From NCBI GenBank assembly GCA_031282465.1, contig JAITDR010000184.1, forward strand, positions 1 through 7,739: DNA of 7,739 nt, read 5' to 3'. A model generated the notes under the pieces. It worked only from the letters and a program-made list of their open reading frames with translations. It did no database searches and had not been told where the DNA came from. A program made the translations under genes and the position numbers. Below are positions 1-6,303 of this stretch, piece by piece. How positions within the stretch are numbered: the first letter of the stretch is position 1; each line of letters opens with the position of its first letter. Source of the DNA: Desulfovibrio sp. (lineage in GTDB: Bacteria; Desulfobacterota; Desulfovibrionia; Desulfovibrionales; Desulfovibrionaceae).

Positions 1-2265
1 GCCGCGCGCCGCGCCCTGCGCCGCGACGATGCCCTCCTTGCCCGCCTTGTCGCCTTGGGCTTTGAAGAAAAAACCCCCGATAACGCCTGGATGGGCTACG
101 CCGCCGAGGCGCGGGAAGAAAAGCCCGAGGACTGGGGACTGCCGTCGGGTCCCTCCTTCACCATGCCCGCCGGGCTCTATGTGCCCCGTTTCGACGGCAA
201 GGTGCTCGTCGCCCTGCGCATCTATCCCCTGAGCGACCGGAACGCGCCGGATGCCGAACTGCTGCGCGGTCCGGGCGCGGATGCCGCTGCCGTGTTCCTC
301 GTCCCCGGCTCCGACACCCGCCCCCTCTCCCTGCCGGCCTCCTGCCCGGACGAGGCGGTGTGCGTTGCGCCGGAAGACCTGTCCGCTCTTTTCGCCGAAC
401 AGGAAGCAGGCGATTTCTGCCGTATCGTCGTCGCCCCGGACCCGGCCGCCCTCGCGGCCGTCCCCGACCTGCCCCCCCTGTTGCCCGCCGAAGGCGGACT
501 GCCCCTGCTCGTCATCCTGCCGCCCGGAGCGCAGGGCAAAGCCCTGTTCGCCCCGTGGGCCGCGGCCTGCCCGGCCGCCCTCCCCCTTTACCTGCCGGAA
601 GGCTGCCCCCACGTCCTGACCTTGGCCGGGCAAGGAAAACGCCTGCGCCCCCTGCTTCTGGACCTGCTGCCGCCGGAAAGCGCCCGCAGGCACGACTTCG
701 CCGGCCCCCTGCCCCCCGGAGACGGGCCGCCGCAACCCTTTACCCTGAACCTGCCCCTGCCCTCGAAAGAAGAGATACAGGGCCGCATCGACACCCTGAT
801 CAACGAGATACGGGCGCATTTCCCCGACCCGCAAACGATGCTTTCACGTGAATCGGCCAAGGCAAAGGAACAGACGATCGCCGTCCTGCAACGCATGAAC
901 GCTCCCGGAAAAGCCTTTGCCGAAGTCGAAGCCGCCTTTGCCGGAGCAGCCCGGCTCAAACCTCCGCCCGGCCCGGTGAACATCGCCGAAGTGTTCAAAC
1001 AGGCCGTCTCGCGCATTGAGGACTTGAGGGCAAAGATGCCCGCCGAGCCCCACCCGCAAGGACGCGCCGGACTGCCGGCAGCCCTCGCCGAGGCTGTGAA
1101 GACAATGCGCGGGCTGGGCGAACAACTCGCTCCTCTGGACAAACTGCACGCAGAAGGCGCGGCAAAGCTCGCCGCCCTCGGCAAAGGCGATTTGCCGGAA
1201 GACGTCAAGGCAGCCTTCGCAGCCGCGGGCATGGACCCGAACGCCCTGAAAAAACCCACCCGCGAGGAAGTGCAGGCCATGTCGGCCGCCGGCCGACACC
1301 TGGCTCGAAAAAACCTCCGCGGGCTCGACCTTTCCGGCCTGGACTTTTCCGGTGCGGACCTGAGCCACGCCGTCTGCACCGGAACGAAATTCAACGGCTG
1401 CATCATGCGGGGGACGAACTTCACTTTCACCGTTGCGGACGGCGCGGACTTTACGGGAGCCGACCTGCGCGGAGCGCGCTTTATGCAGGCCGTGCTGCAA
1501 AAGGCCGTACTGCGCAAGGCCGACTGCACGTCCGCATCTATGGAACTGACGACCTTCGGCGCATGCGACGCCGCGGGCGCAGTTTTCGACAACGCCGACA
1601 TAAAGCTCTGCTCATTCGACAAGGCCGACCTCACGGGGGCGCGCTTCAGAGAAACAACGCTCTCCCTGTGCGCGTTCGGCGGGACGCGGGCCGCCGGGGC
1701 GGATTTCCGCAAGGCGCGCGCCTTCAAGTGCCTGTTCCGGAAAACCCTGCTCGGCGGGGCGCGTTTTGAGGATGCGGTGCTTCACGAATGCCTCTTTCAG
1801 GGGGCGTCCTGCGCCGGCCTTTCCTTTGCCGGGGCGGATCTGCGCAAACTCCGCTCAGACGGGGACGCGGACTTTTCCGGCGCGGATTTTTACGGGGCGG
1901 ATCTCCGCGAGGCCTCCCTGCGCATGAGCCGTTTTGTCGGAACGGATTTTTACGGCGCCTGCCCTGCAGATGCCCTGTTCACGCAGTGCGACCTGAGCCG
2001 CGCGCGCCTGGACGGGCTGAAGGCCACGGGCTGCCGTTTCATCAAGTGCGACCTGTCCGGCGCCGACCTGTCCGGCACGGACCTGCGCAACGGCGCGTTG
2101 CGCAAATGCCGCCTGACGGGCGCGGAACTTGCCGGAGCCGTACTCTTCGCCGCGAATCTCCGAAACATGGTGATCGGCAATACCGGCTTTGAAGGCGCGA
2201 ACCTTAAACTCACCGAACTTGAAGGAAAAGAGGAGGAACTCCGCCGTGCAGCGCACCGACATTAG
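1..2265 (+). CDS. Pentapeptide-repeat protein of the T6SS tip module (5' end outside window)
   Basis: The reading frame is open from base 1 to the TAG at 2263-2265 (754 codons visible), so the gene starts upstream. The frame's first possible starts (TTG at 55, ATG at 91) have no convincing ribosome site. Codons 1-250 or so are Pro/Ala/Leu-rich and match no family I can name. Codons 255-435 look alpha-helical and charged. From about base 1303 to 2230 the protein is made of pentapeptide repeats of the A(D/N)LxG type (GLDLSGLDFSGADLSHA, then GADFTGADLRGARF, later CDLSGADLSGTDLRN), predicting a right-handed quadrilateral beta-helix of roughly 15 coils. The repeat region holds 14 cysteines, many at repeat positions. 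In T6SS clusters with DUF3540 and DUF4150 genes, the upstream gene often encodes a DUF2169 protein (adaptor/chaperone family) with or without pentapeptide repeats. DUF2169 itself is not visible here and would have to lie beyond the left edge. The role in tip or effector loading is inferred from neighbours. Confidence 0.85.
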   Translation, partial: AARRALRRDDALLARLVALGFEEKTPDNAWMGYAAEAREEKPEDWGLPSGPSFTMPAGLYVPRFDGKVLVALRIYPLSDRNAPDAELLRGPGADAAAVFLVPGSDTRPLSLPASCPDEAVCVAPEDLSALFAEQEAGDFCRIVVAPDPAALAAVPDLPPLLPAEGGLPLLVILPPGAQGKALFAPWAAACPAALPLYLPEGCPHVLTLAGQGKRLRPLLLDLLPPESARRHDFAGPLPPGDGPPQPFTLNLPLPSKEEIQGRIDTLINEIRAHFPDPQTMLSRESAKAKEQTIAVLQRMNAPGKAFAEVEAAFAGAARLKPPPGPVNIAEVFKQAVSRIEDLRAKMPAEPHPQGRAGLPAALAEAVKTMRGLGEQLAPLDKLHAEGAAKLAALGKGDLPEDVKAAFAAAGMDPNALKKPTREEVQAMSAAGRHLARKNLRGLDLSGLDFSGADLSHAVCTGTKFNGCIMRGTNFTFTVADGADFTGADLRGARFMQAVLQKAVLRKADCTSASMELTTFGACDAAGAVFDNADIKLCSFDKADLTGARFRETTLSLCAFGGTRAAGADFRKARAFKCLFRKTLLGGARFEDAVLHECLFQGASCAGLSFAGADLRKLRSDGDADFSGADFYGADLREASLRMSRFVGTDFYGACPADALFTQCDLSRARLDGLKATGCRFIKCDLSGADLSGTDLRNGALRKCRLTGAELAGAVLFAANLRNMVIGNTGFEGANLKLTELEGKEEELRRAAHRH

Positions 2266-2426
2266 GGCGATTCAACGCTGAAAGTACGCTTCCCCTCAAG
2301 CGGAGGCAGAAAAATTACGGCCTTGCATCGGACCGGCACTTTCTGTAGAAAAAAACAACGTGACACCGGCAATATACCTGTCCGTAATAAAACTGCAGCA
2401 ATACCGGAGCACGGTAATACCATTAC

Positions 2427-2432
2427 AAGGAA
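2427..2432 (+). promoter_or_regulatory. Ribosome binding site of the DUF3540 gene
   Basis: AAGGAA lies 5 bases before the ATG at 2438. It decides the start of the DUF3540 gene: the same frame is open back to a GTG at 2360, but that codon has no purine-rich site in front, and the extra 26 residues do not look like the family's N-terminus. Confidence 0.7.
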
Positions 2433-2437
2433 ATACC

Positions 2438-3106
2438 ATGGCCCAGACAGCAGAATTCTATGCCGCCCCGGACGCCCGCCTCGTGACGGGCAAAGTGCTG
2501 GACGCGCCCGCCTATGCCGCCGCGGCCGATACCCGCGCTCCCGCTCTGCGCGTGCTCTGCGGCAACAGAGCGTACACGGCCCGTACCGCCGCAAGCTGTC
2601 TCCTGCAGCCGCAGAAAGGCGACACGGTACTCCTCGCCTGCCTGGAAGACGAGATGCAGGTCGTCCTCGCCGTGCTGTTCCGCTCAGGCGACGCCCGCCT
2701 CCGTCTGCCGGCGCACAGCACCCTGGAATGCCCCGGCAACCTGATCCTGCGTTGCGCGGACAGCCTCGATCTGCAAAGCGGACGGAGCATGCGCCTGCAT
2801 GCGGAGGACCTCGGCGTGACGGCGCAAAACTGCGACCTGCGCGCCCTGTCCGTCAAAAGCGTCGCAAACTCCATTGACATCTGCTGCAACACGCTGTACA
2901 GCTTCGGCAAGTCTGTACTGTCCGTTTTTGCCTCACTTACACAATGCCTCGGCACGTCGCGCCGTATGGTGGAAGGCGTAGATGAAACGCGGGCCGGAAG
3001 CTCTACATTGCTCGCTGAAGACACCGTCACCGTGATGAGCAAAAACAAGCTCACCCTGGCGGAAGAAACAGCCCGCACCGACGCCAAACTTATTCAACTC
3101 GGCTGA
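2438..3106 (+). CDS. DUF3540 domain-containing protein, T6SS tip-associated
   Basis: The protein has 222 residues. It fits the DUF3540 family by an N-terminal small beta-domain with the pattern ARTAASCLLQPQKGDTVLLAC followed by VVLAVLFRSG (residues about 45-85), a middle of repeated short beta-strands alternating Leu/Cys (about 90-150), a helical part, and the family-style ending ARTDAKLIQLG. DUF3540 genes recur beside DUF2169, pentapeptide and DUF4150 genes in T6SS clusters; no biochemical role is firmly established. The N-terminal OB-like fold and beta-strand repeats recall parts of VgrG/gp5-type spike proteins, so a structural or adaptor role at the spike tip is plausible but inferred. The gene follows a 172-base spacer after the pentapeptide gene, and only 47 bases separate it from the PAAR-like gene, so these two are probably co-transcribed. 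No signal peptide or membrane segment is visible, consistent with a cytoplasmic assembly factor. Confidence 0.8.
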   Translation: MAQTAEFYAAPDARLVTGKVLDAPAYAAAADTRAPALRVLCGNRAYTARTAASCLLQPQKGDTVLLACLEDEMQVVLAVLFRSGDARLRLPAHSTLECPGNLILRCADSLDLQSGRSMRLHAEDLGVTAQNCDLRALSVKSVANSIDICCNTLYSFGKSVLSVFASLTQCLGTSRRMVEGVDETRAGSSTLLAEDTVTVMSKNKLTLAEETARTDAKLIQLG

Positions 3107-3151
3107 GGCAAAAGAAGTGATATAGTCGGTTGAGACAAAAAAGGTGATGTA
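3104..3151 (+). repeat. Imperfect direct repeat, 21 bases, period 27
   Basis: Copy one is 3104-3124 and begins with the TGA stop of the DUF3540 gene. Copy two is 3131-3151 and carries the ribosome site of the next gene. They match at 17 of 21 positions by direct comparison (shared core TGAGnCAAAAnAnGTGATnTA). The second copy has the better Shine-Dalgarno (AAGGTGA, 3141-3147), whereas the first reads AAGAAGTGA. It looks like a small local duplication of a gene-junction sequence. Confidence 0.6.
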
Positions 3152-3153
3152 CA

Positions 3154-3558
3154 ATGTTTATGCTGAGTATGGGACCGGGAACGGATCTGGCTTTTCCGGA
3201 CGTGTGCCTCACCCCCGTCGGGCCGGCCGTCGTGCCGATGCCCTATCCCAACACCGCCGTGAGTGCCGCCACCGCGCCCGTGGTGCCCAATGTGCTTGTG
3301 GAATGCACACCGGCGCTGAACATGATGTCCAAAGGCCTCGTCAGCATGGGTGATGAGGCGGGAGTGCTGCTGGGCGCTGTTTCGCACATGATGTCCGGCC
3401 AGACTTCGTACGATGTGGGCTGCTTTACGATTATGGTCGGCGGCGCTCCGGCACAGCGGCTGACGAGCGTGACCGGGCAGAACTGCCTGGCCGTGCTGCC
3501 CAATTCCGTGGGTGCCTGCATCGCCCCCAGCCAGGCCACCGTACTCACCCTGGGCTGA
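3154..3558 (+). CDS. DUF4150 PAAR-like spike-tip protein
   Basis: The product has 134 residues. It is expected to sit on the VgrG trimer and sharpen the T6SS spike, as PAAR proteins do. Family features are the N-terminal FPDVCLTPVGPAVVPMPYPNTA (residues 14-35), NVLVECTPALN (46-56), SMGDEAG (64-70), a glycine-rich turn before FTIMVGGAPAQRLTS (91-105), the TGQN motif (107-110) and the terminal PSQATVLTLG. This is close to full family length for a stand-alone domain; no C-terminal toxin or extra domain is fused, so any cargo must be carried by another protein. Cys residues at 18, 51, 90, 111 and 122 might include metal ligands, but I cannot assign them. ATG 3154 is chosen because AAGGTGA ends 6 bases upstream; in-frame ATGs at 3160 and 3169 are spaced too far from it. 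The neighbouring DUF3540 gene supports the assignment. Confidence 0.9.
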   Translation: MFMLSMGPGTDLAFPDVCLTPVGPAVVPMPYPNTAVSAATAPVVPNVLVECTPALNMMSKGLVSMGDEAGVLLGAVSHMMSGQTSYDVGCFTIMVGGAPAQRLTSVTGQNCLAVLPNSVGACIAPSQATVLTLG

Positions 3559-3667
3559 CCGGCCGTGCCGCCCGATCCCGTCTGCGCGCGCATTACCCTT
3601 GAGCCGGGCGGCCGTGTTCACCTCGGGCCGACGCGCGGACGGTCGCTCCCTTCCATCCTGTAACCGC

Positions 3668-3676
3668 GAGGAAAGG
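3668..3676 (+). promoter_or_regulatory. Ribosome binding site of tssB
   Basis: GAGGAAAGG precedes ATG 3680 by a few bases and fixes the tssB start. The frame is open further upstream, to a candidate ATG at 3512 inside the DUF4150 gene. Using that would add 56 residues of Pro/Ser/Arg-rich sequence unlike TssB. Confidence 0.75.
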
Positions 3677-3679
3677 CTC

Positions 3680-4186
3680 ATGGCAAAAGAAGGTTCCGTG
3701 GCGCCCAAAGAGCGCGTCAACATCGTGTACAAGCCCGCTACCGGAGACGCCCAGGCTGAAGTGGAACTTCCCTTCAAGGTCATGGTGCTCGGGGATTTCA
3801 CCGACAAGCCCGATGACCGGCCTCTGGAAGACCGCGCGCCCGTGTCCGTGGACAAGGACAATTTCGACGATGTCCTGAAAGCGCAGAATGTCGGGCTGCA
3901 AATCAACGTGGACAACAAGCTGACCGACGAAAAAGATGTCGGCATGCCCGTCAAGCTCTCTTTCCAAAGCATGAAGGACTTCGAGCCGGACGCCGTGGCG
4001 GCCCAGGTGCCGGAACTCGCGCAACTGCTCAAGCTGCGCGAATCCCTGAAGGCCCTTAAAGGACCCTTGTCCAATATCCCCGATTTCCGCAAGAAAGTGC
4101 AGGAAGTGATCAAGGACGACGCGGCCAGATCGCAACTTCTCAGCGCCCTCGGCCTTGACGAACCGGCCGGTGATGCCCGTAAGTAA
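3680..4186 (+). CDS. tssB: TssB, small subunit of the T6SS contractile sheath
   Basis: TssB (VipA/IglA family) pairs with TssC and polymerises into the sheath that contracts in the cytoplasm to fire the Hcp tube. The 168-residue product has the usual family length. Visible family signatures are RVNIVYKPATGDAQAEVELPFKVMVLGDFT (residues 12-41), the D-x-DNFDDVL segment (58-66), LSFQSMKDFEPDAVAAQVPELAQLLKLRESLKALKGPL (93-130) and the C-terminal helix IPDFRKKVQEVIKDDAARSQLL (133-154), which corresponds to the part of TssB that packs with TssC. It lies 121 bases after the PAAR-like gene and 50 bases before tssC, the usual tssB-tssC order. I saw no credible promoter or terminator in the 121-base gap, so co-transcription with upstream genes is possible. 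The assignment is secure. Confidence 0.97.
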   Translation: MAKEGSVAPKERVNIVYKPATGDAQAEVELPFKVMVLGDFTDKPDDRPLEDRAPVSVDKDNFDDVLKAQNVGLQINVDNKLTDEKDVGMPVKLSFQSMKDFEPDAVAAQVPELAQLLKLRESLKALKGPLSNIPDFRKKVQEVIKDDAARSQLLSALGLDEPAGDARK

Positions 4187-4236
4187 GGATGACTGCAACG
4201 ACAGGAAATAAATAACAAACACCGGAGACTGTAACG

Positions 4237-5709
4237 ATGTCCCAGGAACAGGCGGAAAACGCGCAAAACGCTGCCGCAGCGGCCCCCAATCTTCTGGACG
4301 AAATCATAGAGGCTTCCAAACTCAAGCCGGACGATGTGGGCTATTCAGTCACGCGTGCGGGTTTGCAGGCTTTTTTGAAAGAAATCGTCGTCGTCAAGCC
4401 GGAAGCCAAGATTTCCCCCAATCTTGTGGACGACATGATAGCCGAGGTGGATAAAAAAATTTCCCTTCAGGTCAACGCGATCATGCATAACGAGGCATTC
4501 CGCAAGATAGAATCCTCGTGGCGGTCGCTGAAATACTTGGTGGACAAGACGGACTTCCGGCAAAACAACAAAGTCGAAATGCTGAACGTCTCCAAGGACG
4601 ATCTGCTCGCGGACTTTGAGGATGCTCCGGAAGTGGTGAAATCGGGCCTGTACAAACATCTGTACACGGCGGAATACGGGCAGTTCGGCGGCCAGCCCGT
4701 GGGCGCGGTAGTGGCGAACTACGACTTCGGCCCCGGCCCGCAGGACATCAAGCTGCTGCAGTATGCGGCCTCGGTGAGCACCATGGCCCATGCTCCCTTC
4801 ATCGCCGCCGCGGGCAAGCGTTTTTTCGGCCTCGACTCCTGGGAAGGGCTGCCCAATCTGAAAGACCTGCACAGCATTTTCGAGGGCCCGCTCTACGACA
4901 AATGGCGTTCCTTCCGGCAATCCGAGGACGCGCGTTCCGTGGCCCTTACCCTGCCGAAATTCCTGCTGCGCCTGCCCTACGGCGAAGACACCGTACCGGT
5001 CAAAAGCTTTAATTTCACCGAAGATGCCGGCAGGACGGCGGACTTTTGCTGGGGCAACGCCGCCTTCGCTCTGGCCGCCCGCATGACGGACTCTTTCGCC
5101 AAGTACCGCTGGTGCGCCAACATCATCGGCCCCCAGGGGGGCGGCGCCGTGGAAGACCTGCCGCTGTACCACTTTGAATCCATGGGCCAGACCCAGACCA
5201 AGATACCGACGCAGGTGCTGATTTCAGAACGCCGCGAATACGAACTGTCCGAGGAAGGCTTCATCGCCCTGACCATGCGCAAAGGCTCGGACAACGCTGC
5301 CTTTTTCTCCGCCAATTCCTGCCAGGCCCCGAAGGTGTTCCCCAACACCCCCGAAGGCAAGGAGGCCGAAACCAATTTCCGCCTCTCCACGGAACTGCCC
5401 TACATGATGATTATGGACCGCCTGGCCCACTATATCAAAGTCATTCAGCGCGAGAACATCGGGACGTGGAAGGAACGCGCCGACCTCGAAAGGGAACTGA
5501 ACAAGTGGCTCAGCCAGTATGTGACCGAAATGGATAACCCCGATCCGGTCACGCGCAGCAAACGTCCCCTGCGCATGGCTCATATAGAAGTTGATGATGT
5601 GGCGGGAGAACCCGGCTGGTACTCAGTAACTTTGAAAGCCCGCCCCCATTTCAAATACATGGGGTCGTCCTTTACCTTGTCGTTGGTCGGCAAACTCGAC
5701 AAGGAATAA
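4237..5709 (+). CDS. tssC: TssC, large subunit of the T6SS contractile sheath
   Basis: The 490-residue product is full length for the TssC (VipB/IglB, EvpB) family. Signatures include NEAFRKIESSWRSLKYLVDKTDF (residues 85-107), HLYTAEYGQFGGQPVGAVVANYDFGPGPQDIKLLQ (141-175), the WRSFRQSEDARSVALTLPKFLLRLPYG stretch (223-249), FCWGNAAFALAARMTDSFAKYRWCANIIGPQGGG (270-303), ERREYELSEEGFIALTMRKGSDNAAFFSANSCQ (331-363) and LPYMMIMDRLAHYIKVIQRENIG (387-409). The N-terminal NLLDEIIEASKLKP (18-31) matches the segment that in Vibrio cholerae VipB is bound by the ClpV N-domain after contraction, fitting the clpV gene downstream. The N-terminal Ala/Asn-rich dozen residues are likely flexible. GGAG at 4224-4227 lies 9 bases before ATG 4237. 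Hcp follows after 39 bases. No missing or altered motif was seen. Confidence 0.98.
   Translation: MSQEQAENAQNAAAAAPNLLDEIIEASKLKPDDVGYSVTRAGLQAFLKEIVVVKPEAKISPNLVDDMIAEVDKKISLQVNAIMHNEAFRKIESSWRSLKYLVDKTDFRQNNKVEMLNVSKDDLLADFEDAPEVVKSGLYKHLYTAEYGQFGGQPVGAVVANYDFGPGPQDIKLLQYAASVSTMAHAPFIAAAGKRFFGLDSWEGLPNLKDLHSIFEGPLYDKWRSFRQSEDARSVALTLPKFLLRLPYGEDTVPVKSFNFTEDAGRTADFCWGNAAFALAARMTDSFAKYRWCANIIGPQGGGAVEDLPLYHFESMGQTQTKIPTQVLISERREYELSEEGFIALTMRKGSDNAAFFSANSCQAPKVFPNTPEGKEAETNFRLSTELPYMMIMDRLAHYIKVIQRENIGTWKERADLERELNKWLSQYVTEMDNPDPVTRSKRPLRMAHIEVDDVAGEPGWYSVTLKARPHFKYMGSSFTLSLVGKLDKE
5675..5704 (+). other. Inverted repeat across the 3' end of tssC; possible weak terminator or processing hairpin
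   Basis: CCTTGTCG (5675-5682) and CGACAAGG (5697-5704) are perfect 8-base complements separated by 14 bases. The right arm ends 5 bases before a run of five T (5710-5714). The gap between stem and T-run makes it a poor textbook terminator. It might instead slow transcription or protect/cleave the mRNA between tssC and hcp. The sequence is also coding, so chance is possible. Confidence 0.4.
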
Positions 5710-5731
5710 TTTTTCTTATCAATTCTAAAAT

Positions 5732-5747
5732 GTACAAGGAGATGTAC
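5732..5747 (+). promoter_or_regulatory. Hcp ribosome binding site in the loop of a small hairpin
   Basis: GTACA (5732-5736) and TGTAC (5743-5747) are perfect complements around a six-base loop AGGAGA. The strong Shine-Dalgarno AAGGAG spans 5736-5741 and ATG is at 5749. The loop would display the site to the ribosome. The ribosome site is certain enough; the hairpin is only 5 base pairs and its significance is unproven. Confidence 0.5.
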
Positions 5748-5748
5748 C

Positions 5749-6228
5749 ATGGCATTGACGGCATACGTTAAAGTTGAAGGTAAAAGCCAGGGCGAGATCA
5801 AGGGTGATTGCCCGCAGGGCGGGGATAAGAAAGATAGAATAATCGTCTACGGCATCGACCATAACGTCGAGATCCCCAAAGACACCCATACCGGCCTGCC
5901 GACGGGGCAGCGCATTCACCATCCCTTCCTCATCACCAAGCACAAGGACAATGCCAGTCCCAAACTCTTCAAGGCTTGCTGCACCGGTGAACAGTTGACC
6001 GTGACCCTCGACCAATACCGTATCAAACCGGACGGCACGGAAGAAAAATACTTCACCATCAAGCTTGAGGAAGCCATTGTGGTGAACCTGAAGGAATTTA
6101 CTCCCCTGACCTTCCTGCCGGACAACAAACCCTACAGCGATATGGAAGACGTTTCCTTTACCTATTCCAAGATCACCTGGACTTACAACGACGGCAATAT
6201 TGAATTCGTAGACGACTGGAAGGCGTAA
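5749..6228 (+). CDS. hcp: Hcp (TssD), T6SS inner tube protein
   Basis: Hcp forms hexameric rings that stack into the tube propelled from the cell and can carry small effectors in their lumen. The 159-residue product is of normal length. Recognisable parts are the N-terminal AYVKVEGKSQGEIKG (residues 5-19), the middle NVEIPKDTHTGLPTGQRIHHPFLITKHKDNASPKLFKACCTGEQL (39-83), the strand YFTIKLEEAIVVNL (101-114) and the C-terminal ending VSFTYSKITWTYNDGNIEFVDDWKA (135-159), which is typical of the family. A vicinal Cys pair (77-78) sits just before the conserved TGEQL. No extra C-terminal domain is present, so it is not an evolved effector-Hcp. A strong AAGGAG precedes the start. By my count over bases 5761-6180 the GC content is about 52 percent, lower than in the upstream genes. 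It is flanked by tssC and by a terminator, suggesting separately tuned, high expression. Confidence 0.97.
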   Translation: MALTAYVKVEGKSQGEIKGDCPQGGDKKDRIIVYGIDHNVEIPKDTHTGLPTGQRIHHPFLITKHKDNASPKLFKACCTGEQLTVTLDQYRIKPDGTEEKYFTIKLEEAIVVNLKEFTPLTFLPDNKPYSDMEDVSFTYSKITWTYNDGNIEFVDDWKA

Positions 6229-6258
6229 CGCCGTTTCGTAATCCACACATCCATCATG

Positions 6259-6287
6259 AAAAACGGGGAGTAGTACTCCCCGTTTTT
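6259..6287 (+). terminator. Rho-independent terminator between hcp and clpV
   Basis: AAAAACGGGGAGTA and TACTCCCCGTTTTT are perfect 14-base complements around a single central G. Realistically this folds as a stem of about 12 base pairs with a five-base loop TAGTA. A GC-rich core (CGGGGAG/CTCCCCG) is followed by five T, the standard intrinsic-terminator form. The leading A-run gives a T-run on the other strand too, so it could act in both directions. It begins 30 bases after the hcp stop and ends 16 bases before the clpV ATG, leaving almost no room for a new promoter. It probably allows partial read-through and lowers clpV relative to hcp. Confidence 0.9.
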
Positions 6288-6303
6288 ACAGAGAGGCGAA
6301 GCC

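Noticed and set aside
588..1727. Long open frames on the - strand opposite the pentapeptide gene (also 3094-4266 and 6286-7509)
   Set aside because: They lie opposite securely identified + strand genes, have low-complexity Ala/Arg/Ser-rich translations and no ribosome sites. They are shadows caused by high GC content.
1303..2265. Pentapeptide region as a Qnr/MfpA-like DNA-gyrase protection protein
   Set aside because: The repeat domain is fused to a large N-terminal part and sits in a T6SS tip module. Pentapeptide repeats alone do not indicate gyrase binding.
2323..2349. Possible sigma-70 promoter before the DUF3540 gene (TTGCAT, then TGTAGA)
   Set aside because: The spacer is only 15 bases and the -10 element is weak. 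I cannot support a promoter from this alone.
2331..2350. Possible sigma-54 site (CGGCAC followed by CTGTA)
   Set aside because: The GG to GC spacing does not fit the -24/-12 pattern and the GC of the -12 element is missing.
2396..2427. Small overlapping hairpins (TACCG/CGGTA and GTAAT/ATTAC) before the DUF3540 ribosome site
   Set aside because: Each stem is only 5 base pairs, and short complements of this kind arise often by chance. There is no sign of a riboswitch core.
3568..3611. Inverted repeat CCGCCCG/CGGGCGG between the DUF4150 gene and tssB
   Set aside because: Seven base pairs with a 30-base loop in very GC-rich sequence and no T-run; not a convincing terminator.
5726..5731. TAAAAT as a -10 element for hcp
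   Set aside because: No -35-like hexamer lies 16-18 bases upstream, and the transcript would start at the ribosome site.
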